Source: Bacilli bacterium
GTDB lineage: Bacteria > Bacillota_I > Bacilli_A > RF39 > UBA660
Direction of reading: 5' to 3'
Assembly (NCBI GenBank): GCA_017511805.1
Contig: JAFWJA010000015.1
Coordinates: forward strand, 573,098-637,097
DNA: 64,000 bases
The notes under the pieces are model-generated. The model ran no database searches. It saw only the letters and a list, made by a program, of their open reading frames with translations, and was not told the origin of the DNA. The first letter of the stretch is position 1; every line of letters begins with the position of its first letter. Positions 42,981 to 52,167 of this stretch are shown here, piece by piece. Position numbers and translations under genes: made by a program.

Positions 42981-44216
42981 TTCTTTCTTTTCTTTAGAAC
43001 TTTTACTAAAAATATTTTTAATTTGATTAGTTAGTTTCTTTTCATTATATGTTTTTATAGTATCTTTATATACTTCAAATACTTGTTTACCAAATTCTAA
43101 AGATGAATGATTTTTAGATAGTTCTAGTGACTTATCAGACATTTCTTTATATAGTTTTTTATCATTATATAGTCCTAAAACTTCATCTATATATTCTTTA
43201 TCAGTTTTAAATAAATATCCATTTACTTTATGTTCAACAGCATCAACAAAACTATCATCTCTAATAGCTAAAACAGGTAAAGACGCTGCCATTGCTTCTA
43301 GTACTGTTAAACCTTGAGTTTCAGTAGTAGAGAATGTAACATATACATCCATTAATTGATAATATATTTGAACTGTTTCAATTGGTACTTTTAAAGTAAA
43401 TATAACATTATCTTCTATACCTAAATCTCTTGTTAATTGCTGTAATTCTTCTCTATCTGGTCCATCACCTACAATTAATAATTTAGAATTAGGTATACTT
43501 TCTAATATAGTTTTATAAGTTTCTATTATTTTATCAATACTTTTTTCTTTAGCTACTCTAGCAACAGTACCTATAACAAAATCTTTTTCTTTTATTCCAT
43601 ATTGTTTTTTATATTTAGATACTAGTTCTTTTGAAAATTTAGTTTTATCAAATCTTTCTATATCCATACCAGTACCAATAATATTAATCTTTTTATTAGC
43701 TTCATATTTATTAACAAAAATATTATATATTTTTCTTGATGGCACAATTAATTCTGTTACTGTTTTATCACAATAAAATTTAGTTAAATATTCAACAAAT
43801 CTCTTACTAGTCTTATCAAAATAACCTTTTGTTATATAATAAATATAATCTTCATACATAGTATGATATGTATGAACAAGAGGTATATTTAATTGTTTTG
43901 ATACTAATCTAGAAAAAGTACCTATACCAAATTCAGTTTGTGAATGGATTATATCTAGTTTCCATTTTCTAATTTGATTAATAGCTCTACCTGAATATAT
44001 ACCTGTTAATCTAGCATCATATATACCTATTGGTAAACCTGGTATATATATTATTTTATTTTCTTCATCATTAATATACTTAAAATTATCTAGATTAGCA
44101 GTTACTATATAAACAGTATGGCCTAGTTTTTCTAATGCTCTTTTAAGCATTAATTCACTAGTAACTAATCCTGAAACATAAGGTAAATATGTATCTGTAA
44201 ATATTCCTATTCTCAT
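42966..44216 (-). CDS. GT4-family glycosyltransferase, probably diacylglycerol glucosyltransferase
   Basis: 416 aa GT-B enzyme. N-terminal IGIFTDTYLPYVSGLVTSELML, middle LIVGDGPDREELQQL and C-terminal ETQGLTVLEAMAASLPVLAI (EX7E motif) match the glycolipid-forming group related to 1,2-diacylglycerol 3-glucosyltransferase. Sugar and acceptor are not certain. Basic C-terminal tail (KSSKEKKEKKNK) could hold it on acidic membranes. Operon with pgk and a flippase-like gene, both upstream. Confidence 0.85.
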   Translation of the reverse strand: MRIGIFTDTYLPYVSGLVTSELMLKRALEKLGHTVYIVTANLDNFKYINDEENKIIYIPGLPIGIYDARLTGIYSGRAINQIRKWKLDIIHSQTEFGIGTFSRLVSKQLNIPLVHTYHTMYEDYIYYITKGYFDKTSKRFVEYLTKFYCDKTVTELIVPSRKIYNIFVNKYEANKKINIIGTGMDIERFDKTKFSKELVSKYKKQYGIKEKDFVIGTVARVAKEKSIDKIIETYKTILESIPNSKLLIVGDGPDREELQQLTRDLGIEDNVIFTLKVPIETVQIYYQLMDVYVTFSTTETQGLTVLEAMAASLPVLAIRDDSFVDAVEHKVNGYLFKTDKEYIDEVLGLYNDKKLYKEMSDKSLELSKNHSSLEFGKQVFEVYKDTIKTYNEKKLTNQIKNIFSKSSKEKKEKKNK

Positions 44217-44217
44217 G

Positions 44218-45219
44218 TTATTCCTTCTTTCTATACGCTATTAATGTTAATCCTCCAATAACCATTCCTAAATAATAAGTAATCATTCTCCATAATAACA
44301 TAGATGCGGATAATAAACCACCTGAGAACAATACTCCAAAGAATGTAGTATATGCATATTCTAGACCACCTGATCCACCTGGAATTGGAACAAATGATCC
44401 AATTAAGAATGTATAACCAGATAATACTAAACTGTTAATAAGAGTTAAATCTTCACTACCTAGCGCTAAGAATATAAATAATGGAATTGCATATAAACAT
44501 AACAAACTTAATATGTTATATGTAAAACTAAGCATAGTATTTCTAAAATTATTTTTCATAATAGCGGTACTATTATAAAATTCATCTAACATTCTAGATG
44601 CTTTTTCTTTCTTCTCTTCTTTATTCTTAATAAACTTAAATTTAAATATAAAATTAAAGAACTTGTTAAATATTTTAGTATTAGTTTTCTTACCTCTTGA
44701 TAAGAATATTATTAAAGCCATTATAGAAATATTAATAATATAACCAATTATAACTATTCTTCTTAATACTAAATTCTCAGGTATAATTTCCAAATAAATA
44801 TTTGATACTAAAGCAATAGTACCCATAAGAATTAACGCAAACTGATATGTTATAAAGTTTTGTAATAATGAGTTAGATGAATCACTAACTTTAAATCCTT
44901 CTTTTCTTAGGAAATAAACTTGAAATGGTTGACCACCTGATGAAAATGGAGTTATTCCATTAAAGAACATTGCCATAGTCATTAACTTAAAACATGACAT
45001 TTTTTTATAATCTGGTTTTACTTCTCTTAAAAAATTATATTGCGCAAGTGATTGAAAGAATATATTTAATATATAAAGACCACATGCCGCTAAAATCCAG
45101 AAATAGTTAATATTAACAAAATAATCCACTACTGAATTAAAATTATCTTTTACTGAAAAGAATACTACTATAAATGAAACTAAAACTAAAATAATAATAT
45201 TAATCTTCATCTTTTTCAT
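44218..45219 (-). CDS. Lysylphosphatidylglycerol synthase TM-like (YbhN/AglD) membrane protein
   Basis: 333 aa with about eight transmembrane helices. Motifs FFNGITPFSSGGQPFQVYFLRKEG and GSFVPIPGGSGGLEYAY are characteristic of this membrane family (flippase or lipid-glycosyltransferase domain without MprF's aminoacyltransferase half). Likely moves or modifies lipid-linked sugars with the adjacent glycosyltransferase. ATG overlaps the pgk stop (ATGA). Confidence 0.85.
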   Translation of the reverse strand: MKKMKINIIILVLVSFIVVFFSVKDNFNSVVDYFVNINYFWILAACGLYILNIFFQSLAQYNFLREVKPDYKKMSCFKLMTMAMFFNGITPFSSGGQPFQVYFLRKEGFKVSDSSNSLLQNFITYQFALILMGTIALVSNIYLEIIPENLVLRRIVIIGYIINISIMALIIFLSRGKKTNTKIFNKFFNFIFKFKFIKNKEEKKEKASRMLDEFYNSTAIMKNNFRNTMLSFTYNILSLLCLYAIPLFIFLALGSEDLTLINSLVLSGYTFLIGSFVPIPGGSGGLEYAYTTFFGVLFSGGLLSASMLLWRMITYYLGMVIGGLTLIAYRKKE

Positions 45220-46340
45220 AAGAACACTCCTGGTAATTCTTTACCTTCTAAATATTCTAGACTTGCTCCTCCACCAGTTGATATTATAAAATTGTTGTCT
45301 TTTAAATATTTATTAATTGCGTTAATAGTGTCCCCACCACCAGTTACTACAATACCTTTATTATTATTTAAGATATTTAATAGTTCTTTAGTACCATATT
45401 CATAACCTTCTTCAAATACACCCATTGCGCCATTAAAGAATATAGTATTAGAGTTATCTATTATTTCTTTATAACTTTCTATAGTCTTAGGACCTATATC
45501 ATAACCAATATCATCATTATTCATATCTTCTATGTTTTTAAGTACTTTATCTTGAACATAATTATCTTTTATTAAAACTATTTTATCTTCATATTTATTT
45601 AGTACTTCTTTAACTATAGGTACATATTCTTCTTCACAAATAGATTTACCTATATTAAAACCTTTTGCTTTTAAGAATGTATATACCATTCCACCACCTA
45701 TTAACAAGTGATCTACTTTTTCTATTAAATTATTAATTACCTTTATTTTATCAGATACTTTAGCTCCACCTATAATAACTGTATAAGGTCTTTTTACGTT
45801 CTTTACTAATTTATCTAGATTATTGACTTCTTCTTCAATTAAGAACCCATTATAGGATGGTAAAAACTTACTTATTCCTACATTAGAAGCATTATCTCTA
45901 TGTGCAGTACCAAATGCATCATTTATAAATATATCTCCAAAAGAAGCAAAGAATTTAGATAGTTCTTCATCTGATTTAGATTCTTTTTTATTATCCACAT
46001 CAAAGAATCTAGTATTTTCCATCATTATTATTTTATTATTATTTATTACTTCAACAGGATTATTATAATCACAAAAAGCAATATCTCGTTTTATTAATTT
46101 ACTTAAATAATCACAAACAGGTTTTAACGATTTGTCTTTCTTATCTTCTTCAGTTTCTATTCTACCTAGATGTGATAATATAACTACTTTACTAGCTCTA
46201 TCTAATATATAGTTTAATGTTTTTAAACTTTTTTCTATTCTAGTAGTATCCAAAATAGTACCATTTTTAATTGGTACATTATAATCAAATCTAACAACTA
46301 CTATTTTATTATTTAAACTTGCTTCTTTAATTGTTTTCAT
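45216..46340 (-). CDS. pgk: Phosphoglycerate kinase
   Basis: About 374 aa, slightly short of the usual 395. N-domain VVVRFDYNVPIKNGTILDTTRIEKS, Arg-rich LSHLGR, and C-domain GGGDTINAINKY and ISTGGGASLEYLEGKELPG are intact. Catalyses ATP formation from 1,3-bisphosphoglycerate. Start at 46340 after AGAGGTAGTAAC. The upstream frame to 46403 overlaps a terminator and -10 TATAAT. Stop is TGA. Confidence 0.95.
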   Translation of the reverse strand: MKTIKEASLNNKIVVVRFDYNVPIKNGTILDTTRIEKSLKTLNYILDRASKVVILSHLGRIETEEDKKDKSLKPVCDYLSKLIKRDIAFCDYNNPVEVINNNKIIMMENTRFFDVDNKKESKSDEELSKFFASFGDIFINDAFGTAHRDNASNVGISKFLPSYNGFLIEEEVNNLDKLVKNVKRPYTVIIGGAKVSDKIKVINNLIEKVDHLLIGGGMVYTFLKAKGFNIGKSICEEEYVPIVKEVLNKYEDKIVLIKDNYVQDKVLKNIEDMNNDDIGYDIGPKTIESYKEIIDNSNTIFFNGAMGVFEEGYEYGTKELLNILNNNKGIVVTGGGDTINAINKYLKDNNFIISTGGGASLEYLEGKELPGVFL

Positions 46341-46380
46341 GTTACTACCTCTACTTAAAATTATAGCATGAAATTGAATA

Positions 46381-46410
46381 AAAAAAAAGAATGTATAATA
46401 CATTCTTTTT
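46381..46410 (-). terminator. Rho-independent terminator of the Ig-domain protein gene
   Basis: AAAAAGAATGTATTATACATTCTTTTTTTTT on the minus strand. The stop codon lies in the 5' flank. Confidence 0.82.
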
Positions 46411-47722
46411 ATCGAACAGTTACTGATACTGTTGCTGTTTTTCCATTTGAAGATGAAATTATTATTTTTGTTGATTGACCAGATGCAAGTCCTTTAACGT
46501 TACCAGAACTATCTACTGTTGCTACTGCAGGATTCATAGATGTATAAGTTAATGTCTTATTTGTAGCATTACTTGGTTGAACAGATGCATTTAAATTCTT
46601 AGGTGAATTAACTGATACAGTTATTGATGTACTAGGTACACTAATACCTGTTACTTCAACAGTAGTTGGTTGTGGTGGATCTGGATTAACTGGAGGATCT
46701 GGATTAACCGGTGGATTTGGATTAACTGGTGGATCCGGATTAACTGGAGGATCTGGATTAACTGGAGGATTTGGATCTACTTGTGGTGGAGTACTACAAT
46801 CTTTAACTGTATACTCTCTACTAGCTTCTCCTATATTTCCAGCCTTATCTGTTACTGTATATTTAATTGTAAATGTTCCAGCAGAACCTGTATTAACACC
46901 ACTTATTTTAACATTATTAGTAATATCTCCATCTACATCATCATGAGCTGAATAACCATATACTCCATCTTTAGATGTATCTATACTTTCATTAATACAT
47001 ACTGTTTGATGAGTAGATGAATTCTTAAATGTAATTACTGGTTTTACAGTATCCTTTTTATTAGTAGATTTACCTTCTTTAACTTCAACAGTTCTCTTTT
47101 TAGTTGCTTTATTACCAGCTTTATCTGTTACTGTATAAGTAATAGTATAAGTACCTACTTTAGTAGTATCTACTTTACCAGTTGAAGTAATTTTCTTAGT
47201 TAAATCTCCATCTACATTATCCATTGCTGTAGCACCTGGATCAGTAAATTTCTCATTTAATCCTACTTCCATTTTTTCTTCACCTAATAATGTGATTACT
47301 GGTTTTGTAGTATCATTTTCTGATTGACCTTTATCTGTATTTTCTGACTTAGTACTAGTTGAACCATATCCTGGTGTAGTATATACATTACCGCATTTTA
47401 TATATGCTTTACTCTTTAAAGTTGTATCTTGTTCTGCGATAACATATCCTATACATGCATCATTATATTTTCCAGTCATTGCACCAGAATTATATAAAGA
47501 TTTAATATCTATCTTCTTATATTGACCTTCTTCTAGTTTAATACCCTCGATTAATAAATGATTAGATACTACATTAGTAGTAATAGATTTTTCTAATTTA
47601 ATATATTCATTTTTTAATCTAGACTTATTAATCATAATAATAGCTACTATTATACCTATAACTAATAGTACACTAGCTATAATAATAATTTTTGTCTTCG
47701 TCCAAAACTTTTGTACTTCCAT
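46409..47722 (-). CDS. Surface protein: signal anchor, two DUF5011 Ig domains, PVNPDP spacer, Big2 domain
   Basis: 437 aa. Membrane anchor (residues 12-31), then a pilin-like segment with DACIGYVI and YIKCGNVYTTPGYG shared with the 131-aa neighbour, two DUF5011-type immunoglobulin-like domains (DNVDGDLTKKI, YTVTDKAGN twice), six Pro-Asn-Pro spacer repeats, and a bacterial Ig-like type 2 domain (VPSTSITVSVNSPKNL to SVTVR). No LPxTG signal. Probably anchored through the N-terminus. May bind the cell wall or other surfaces. Confidence 0.85.
   Translation of the reverse strand: MEVQKFWTKTKIIIIASVLLVIGIIVAIIMINKSRLKNEYIKLEKSITTNVVSNHLLIEGIKLEEGQYKKIDIKSLYNSGAMTGKYNDACIGYVIAEQDTTLKSKAYIKCGNVYTTPGYGSTSTKSENTDKGQSENDTTKPVITLLGEEKMEVGLNEKFTDPGATAMDNVDGDLTKKITSTGKVDTTKVGTYTITYTVTDKAGNKATKKRTVEVKEGKSTNKKDTVKPVITFKNSSTHQTVCINESIDTSKDGVYGYSAHDDVDGDITNNVKISGVNTGSAGTFTIKYTVTDKAGNIGEASREYTVKDCSTPPQVDPNPPVNPDPPVNPDPPVNPNPPVNPDPPVNPDPPQPTTVEVTGISVPSTSITVSVNSPKNLNASVQPSNATNKTLTYTSMNPAVATVDSSGNVKGLASGQSTKIIISSSNGKTATVSVTVR
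46674..46793 (-). repeat. 18-bp tandem repeats coding PVNPDP
   Basis: Six in-frame units (GGATCTGGATTAACTGGA and variants) encode the Pro/Asn/Asp spacer between Ig domains. Length may vary between strains by slippage. Confidence 0.85.
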
Positions 47723-47733
47723 CTTTTTCCCTC

Positions 47734-48129
47734 CTAATACTCTTCAATATATCCTGGAGTCATATAACCACCTGTACAACTTATATAAGCTTCATAGGTA
47801 GTTTCATATTCACCATCTATATTTTTTTGATTATTAATAATAACATAACCTTCACACTTATCTGCTAAATCATTTTGTAATAATGCAGATTTCTTTAATA
47901 AGTTAATATCTAATTTTGTTTCTTTTCCATTAGTTATTGTAATCTTATTAAGTTTATTAACATAAGTTTGTGTTGCTCTTACTATTTCACTTTCAAATTC
48001 TATATATTTATCATCACTATTAGAATTTCTATTCTTAAAAGATAATAAAACAATTACTAAGACAATAACTACTAGAAAGAATAAAATAATATGTAATCTG
48101 GTTATATGTTTTTCTCTTTCTCTTTTCAT
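47734..48129 (-). CDS. Membrane-anchored pilin-like protein, paralogous to the next gene's N-terminus
   Basis: 131 aa: charged N-terminus, membrane helix (residues 13-31), then YIEFESEIVRATQTYVNKL, ADKCEGYVIINNQ and YISCTGGYMTPGYIEEY. The Cys pair and the GYxTPGY ending match the first 120 residues of the Ig-domain protein, so both share an extracytoplasmic module. ATG overlaps the gap stop TGA (ATGA). Confidence 0.72.
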   Translation of the reverse strand: MKREREKHITRLHIILFFLVVIVLVIVLLSFKNRNSNSDDKYIEFESEIVRATQTYVNKLNKITITNGKETKLDINLLKKSALLQNDLADKCEGYVIINNQKNIDGEYETTYEAYISCTGGYMTPGYIEEY

Positions 48130-49127
48130 ATAATATCACCCAAGTATTTACATGTTCTGATCATTTGTGAAGTATATCCCATTTCATTATCATACCATAC
48201 AGATATTTTTATTAGTTGTTTATCCCCATTATTAACAACTTTAGTTAAAGTAGAATCAAATATACCACCATTAGTAGTTCCTACTATATCACTAGATACT
48301 ACTTCTATATCAGTATAACCTATTGTATCATTTTTATTATCAAAAAACAATTTATTAATTTCTTCTTCAGTTACAATCTTTTCTACTTCACAAGTTAATT
48401 CTATTAATGAACCAGATATTACTGGTACTCTAACAGCAGATCCATCTAATTTACCATCTAGGTCTTTAATAACTTTACCAATTGCTTTAGCTGCACCCGT
48501 TGAACTAGGTACTATATTAGATGCAGCTGCCCTTGCTCTTCTTAAATTACCTTTTCTATGAGGTAAATCTAATAGATTTTGATCATTAGTATATGCATGA
48601 ATTGTACTCATATAACCAACTACTATTTTATAATTATCATTTATTATTTTAGCAGCAGGTGCAAGTGCATTTGTAGTACAACTAGCAGCAGATATAATTA
48701 CATCATCTTTATCTATATCTTCATGATTAACATTATAAACTATTGTCTTAACATCTCCATCACTAGGAGCAGATACAATTACTTTTTTAGCTCCAGCATT
48801 AATATGTTTCATAGCTAAATCTTTTTTAGTAAATACTCCTGTACATTCAAGTACTATATCTACATCTAATTCTTTCCATGGTAAATTTTCTGGTTCACTA
48901 TCTTTAAACACTTTAATCTTTTTACCATCTACTATTATATTTTCATCATCAAAACTTACTTCCTTATCAAATACACCTTGAGCTGTATCATATTTTAATA
49001 AGTGAGCAAGCATATTTGTATCTGTTAAATCATTGATTGCTACTACTTCCATATTTTTTTCTTCTAATATTTTTCTAAGTGCTAAACGTCCTATTCTTCC
49101 GAACCCATTAATTGCTATTTTAATCAT
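48126..49127 (-). CDS. gap: Glyceraldehyde-3-phosphate dehydrogenase
   Basis: 333 aa, standard. NAD-binding INGFGRIGRLALRKI, catalytic SAASCTTNALAPAAKI, RVPVISGSLIEL and ISVWYDNEMGYTSQM. Converts glyceraldehyde-3-phosphate to 1,3-bisphosphoglycerate. Shares its transcript with two surface-protein genes and, further downstream, pgk (which has its own -10). Ends in TGA. Confidence 0.97.
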   Translation of the reverse strand: MIKIAINGFGRIGRLALRKILEEKNMEVVAINDLTDTNMLAHLLKYDTAQGVFDKEVSFDDENIIVDGKKIKVFKDSEPENLPWKELDVDIVLECTGVFTKKDLAMKHINAGAKKVIVSAPSDGDVKTIVYNVNHEDIDKDDVIISAASCTTNALAPAAKIINDNYKIVVGYMSTIHAYTNDQNLLDLPHRKGNLRRARAAASNIVPSSTGAAKAIGKVIKDLDGKLDGSAVRVPVISGSLIELTCEVEKIVTEEEINKLFFDNKNDTIGYTDIEVVSSDIVGTTNGGIFDSTLTKVVNNGDKQLIKISVWYDNEMGYTSQMIRTCKYLGDII

Positions 49128-49136
49128 GTTATCCTC

Positions 49137-50774
49137 CTATTCAAAGTAACCATTACCTATAAATTCTCTTAATATAGAATCTCTTGGAATACAATCACTA
49201 GGTATTGGTAATATTGTTTTTAATAAATTAAGTAATCTTATTGCATCTTTATAACATTCATCAGTTTCTTCAACTACATATAATAATGGTTCAACATATA
49301 CTTTTAACACATTTAACTCATAGAATAATGCTGTATTGAATATAGCATCTGCTTCATCTTGGAATGGAAATACATTATTTTCTTCTCCTTCTCTAACATT
49401 TGCCCATGTTTCTAATTCTTCTTTAGCATTATATCCTCTTGTTCTATTATCTCTAACTATTCTTCTAAGTAATCTAATATCACTAGTTTTTAATCTATTA
49501 TGATTATCTAGATTTAATACTGTTAATGGAGATAAATAAATCTTAAACTTTTGTTTCTTATCAATAGAAGAAGTTAATTCTTCATTTAATGCATGTAATC
49601 CTTCAATAATAAGAATTTCATTTTCTCCTAGAGAGGTTGCGTCACTCTTATATTCACCTTTACCTAAAGCAAAGTTATAAGTAGGCATCTTAACTTTTTC
49701 ACCTTTTAATAATTTTGCTAAATCTTTATTAAATAGATCTAACTTAATTGCATTAATAGATTCAAAGTCATAAGTTCCATCTTCTTTTTTAGGAGTTTTT
49801 TCTCTATCAACAAAATAATCATCAATAGACATAGTCTTTGGTTTAATACCAAATTCTTTTAAGTATAATTGTAATTTCTTAGATGTTGTTGTTTTACCAC
49901 TTGATGAAGGACCAGATATTAATACTACTCTAACACTTTTATTATCACTAATTTGTTTAGCTATCCATGCCAAATGACCATTTTGATAATTCTCTGCTAG
50001 ATATATGTATTCATTTATATCACCAGTAGATATAATATGATTTAGATCACAAATGGATGATATACCTAGTCTTTTACAATACTTAGAATATTCATTAAAT
50101 GCATTAAATAATTTTTCATGATGCTTATAAGTCACTTTGCCAGTATATACATTTGGATATGAAAGTACAAAACTATTATCATCGATAATACTTATTTTGT
50201 ATTCTTTAATATATCCTGTAGATATAGGTAAACTATTAAAGAAATAATCATATGTATTATCTAATTTATAAAGATTAACATTTGTATTAGTATTATATTT
50301 TAAAATATTAACTTTATCATATTCTCTTTGTTTTTCATAAAACTTAATTGCTTCTTTTCTATTAATTAAAAGTTTATCTATTGATAAATCTTTTTCAATT
50401 AATTCATCTACTTTATTTTTTACCTTTTCTATTTTAGATTCATTAATTCTAATATCTGTGCTTATATATACACCTTTATCAATAGAATGTTCTACTCTGA
50501 TTCTAGAACTATAGACATCTTTAAAAGCTTTAATTAATATAAATAATAATCCGGATTCATATACTTTATTTCCAATAACTGATGTTCTATCTTGAAACTC
50601 TACAGTACAGCTATTAAATATTTTTTGATTTAATTCAGTTATTAAACCATTTACCCTAGCAATTATTATTTTCTCTTTAAACTCTTTTTGAAAGTCTTTT
50701 GAAATGTCTAAAAGAGATATACCATTTGGATATACATATTTATTATCCTTATATTTTACCGTAACACTAAGCAT
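49137..50774 (-). CDS. Uridine kinase-like nucleoside kinase with N-terminal TGS-like domain
   Basis: About 545 aa. Residues 1-65 resemble a TGS/ThrRS N-domain (SVTVKYKDNKYVYPNGISLLDI), followed by an editing-domain-like region, then a uridine kinase/phosphoribulokinase domain with P-loop SGPSSSGKTTTSKKL (near residue 275), SIDDYFVDREKTPK and IIEGLHALN. Nucleotide substrate not certain. Start at 50774 after AGAGGTGGGAAT. Upstream of gap in an apparent operon. Confidence 0.85.
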   Translation of the reverse strand: MLSVTVKYKDNKYVYPNGISLLDISKDFQKEFKEKIIIARVNGLITELNQKIFNSCTVEFQDRTSVIGNKVYESGLLFILIKAFKDVYSSRIRVEHSIDKGVYISTDIRINESKIEKVKNKVDELIEKDLSIDKLLINRKEAIKFYEKQREYDKVNILKYNTNTNVNLYKLDNTYDYFFNSLPISTGYIKEYKISIIDDNSFVLSYPNVYTGKVTYKHHEKLFNAFNEYSKYCKRLGISSICDLNHIISTGDINEYIYLAENYQNGHLAWIAKQISDNKSVRVVLISGPSSSGKTTTSKKLQLYLKEFGIKPKTMSIDDYFVDREKTPKKEDGTYDFESINAIKLDLFNKDLAKLLKGEKVKMPTYNFALGKGEYKSDATSLGENEILIIEGLHALNEELTSSIDKKQKFKIYLSPLTVLNLDNHNRLKTSDIRLLRRIVRDNRTRGYNAKEELETWANVREGEENNVFPFQDEADAIFNTALFYELNVLKVYVEPLLYVVEETDECYKDAIRLLNLLKTILPIPSDCIPRDSILREFIGNGYFE

Positions 50775-50888
50775 ATTCCCACCTCTTATATTCTTTACCT
50801 TTATTTTAACACAAAATATCATTATTTGTCACTAAAATATATACATATTTACACTTATAAATACTATTATATTAATAGGTGATTAAAT

Positions 50889-51467
50889 ATGTTTATTCCA
50901 AATATATTAGAAAAGACATATTCTGGTGAAAGAGTATATGATTTATACTCTAAATTATTAGAAGATCGTATTATATTTATTACTGGTGAAATAAATGATA
51001 ATCTCTCTAATATAGTTATATCTGAACTATTATATTTAGATTCTATTTCTAATGATGAAATCAGTATTTATATTAATTCTCCTGGTGGATCTATAACAAG
51101 TGGTATGGCTATATATGACACAATGAATTATATAAAATCAGATGTATCTACTATTTGTATTGGTATAGCAGCATCTATGGGGGCATTTCTTTTATCCAGT
51201 GGAAAAAAAGGAAAAAGATTTATATTACCGAATGCTGAAGTTATGATACATCAACCTCTTGGAGGAGCATCTGGTCAAGCAACAGAAATAAAAATAGTCG
51301 CAGAAAGAATAATTAAATTAAAAGAAAAAATAAATAAGATTCTTTCTAAAAATACTAATCAAACTATAAAACAAATTGAAAAAGATACTGAAAGAGATTA
51401 TTATATGAATTCAGATGAAGCATTAAAATATGGTATTGTTGATAAAATAATAAAAAAGAATGAATAA
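50889..51467 (+). CDS. clpP: ATP-dependent Clp protease proteolytic subunit
   Basis: 192 aa with the complete triad: Ser in [14 protein letters not shown], His in [17 protein letters not shown], Asp in [10 protein letters not shown]. Oxyanion region [17 protein letters not shown] present. N-terminal [24 protein letters not shown] is normal. Partner is likely ClpC encoded at 53.8 kb. On the plus strand with AGGTGATTAAAT before ATG. No CtsR site seen. Confidence 0.95.
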   Translation: MFIPNILEKTYSGERVYDLYSKLLEDRIIFITGEINDNLSNIVISELLYLDSISNDEISIYINSPGGSITSGMAIYDTMNYIKSDVSTICIGIAASMGAFLLSSGKKGKRFILPNAEVMIHQPLGGASGQATEIKIVAERIIKLKEKINKILSKNTNQTIKQIEKDTERDYYMNSDEALKYGIVDKIIKKNE

Positions 51468-51480
51468 TCATTCTTTTTTA
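51452..51480. terminator. Bidirectional terminator, clpP and the YugP-like gene
   Basis: AAAAAAGAATGAATAATCATTCTTTTTT between convergent genes. Stop codon of clpP lies in the loop. Confidence 0.85.
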
Positions 51481-52167
51481 ATCTCTATTTCTATCACTAA
51501 ATAATAGTACTAATCTTAATACTTCTAGTAATGAAGTTATTAACCCGGCAACATAGGTAAATGCAGCTGCTCTTAAAACTGAACTAGAACCATCATGTTC
51601 TTTTTCAGTAATAAGACCAAGTCTTAATAATTCTTTTTTAGCTCTTTTACTAGCATTTAATTCACATGGTAATGTAATTAAATGAAATACAACCGCTAAA
51701 GACATAAGAATTATACCTACTAAAAATAGATTTGCTAATGAAAATATTAATGAGACAATAATAACAATATAACCTATTGTATTACCAAAATTAACAAATG
51801 GTACTAATGTATTTCTAATTTTAATTGGAACATAACCTGTTTTATATTGTATAGCATGTCCACATTCATGAGCTGCTACTGAAACAGAAGCTATACTTCT
51901 TCCATCATATATGTCATCTGATAAACTAACTAGTTTTTTACTATTATTATAATTATCTGTTAATTCACCACTTATCTTAGTAATATTAACATCATTTATT
52001 CCATTTTCTCTAAGTATTCTTTCAGCAACTTCTCTACCAGTCATACCTGATTCAACATTTATTTTTTTATACTTAGCATATTTAGATCTTAATACTATTT
52101 GAGCAACGGATACAATTAAAACTGATACAATTATCAAACCATATTCTATTAAATAGTAGCTTGCCAT
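51478..52167 (-). CDS. YugP-like neutral zinc metallopeptidase
   Basis: 229 aa membrane protease. First helix 7-26, then SVAAHECGHAIQYK with HExxH (zinc, near residue 97), two more helices and an LPCELNASKRAKKELL motif holding the third Glu ligand. Matches the YugP/DUF-type neutral metallopeptidase family. Substrate unknown. Overlaps the cysS 3' end by 19 bases. Confidence 0.88.
   Translation of the reverse strand: MASYYLIEYGLIIVSVLIVSVAQIVLRSKYAKYKKINVESGMTGREVAERILRENGINDVNITKISGELTDNYNNSKKLVSLSDDIYDGRSIASVSVAAHECGHAIQYKTGYVPIKIRNTLVPFVNFGNTIGYIVIIVSLIFSLANLFLVGIILMSLAVVFHLITLPCELNASKRAKKELLRLGLITEKEHDGSSSVLRAAAFTYVAGLITSLLEVLRLVLLFSDRNRD

Noticed and set aside
46670-46951. Trp/Ile-rich ORF on the plus strand
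   Set aside because: It is the antisense reading of the PVNPDP repeat region and has no ribosome binding site. Other plus-strand ORFs opposite minus genes were left out for the same reason.
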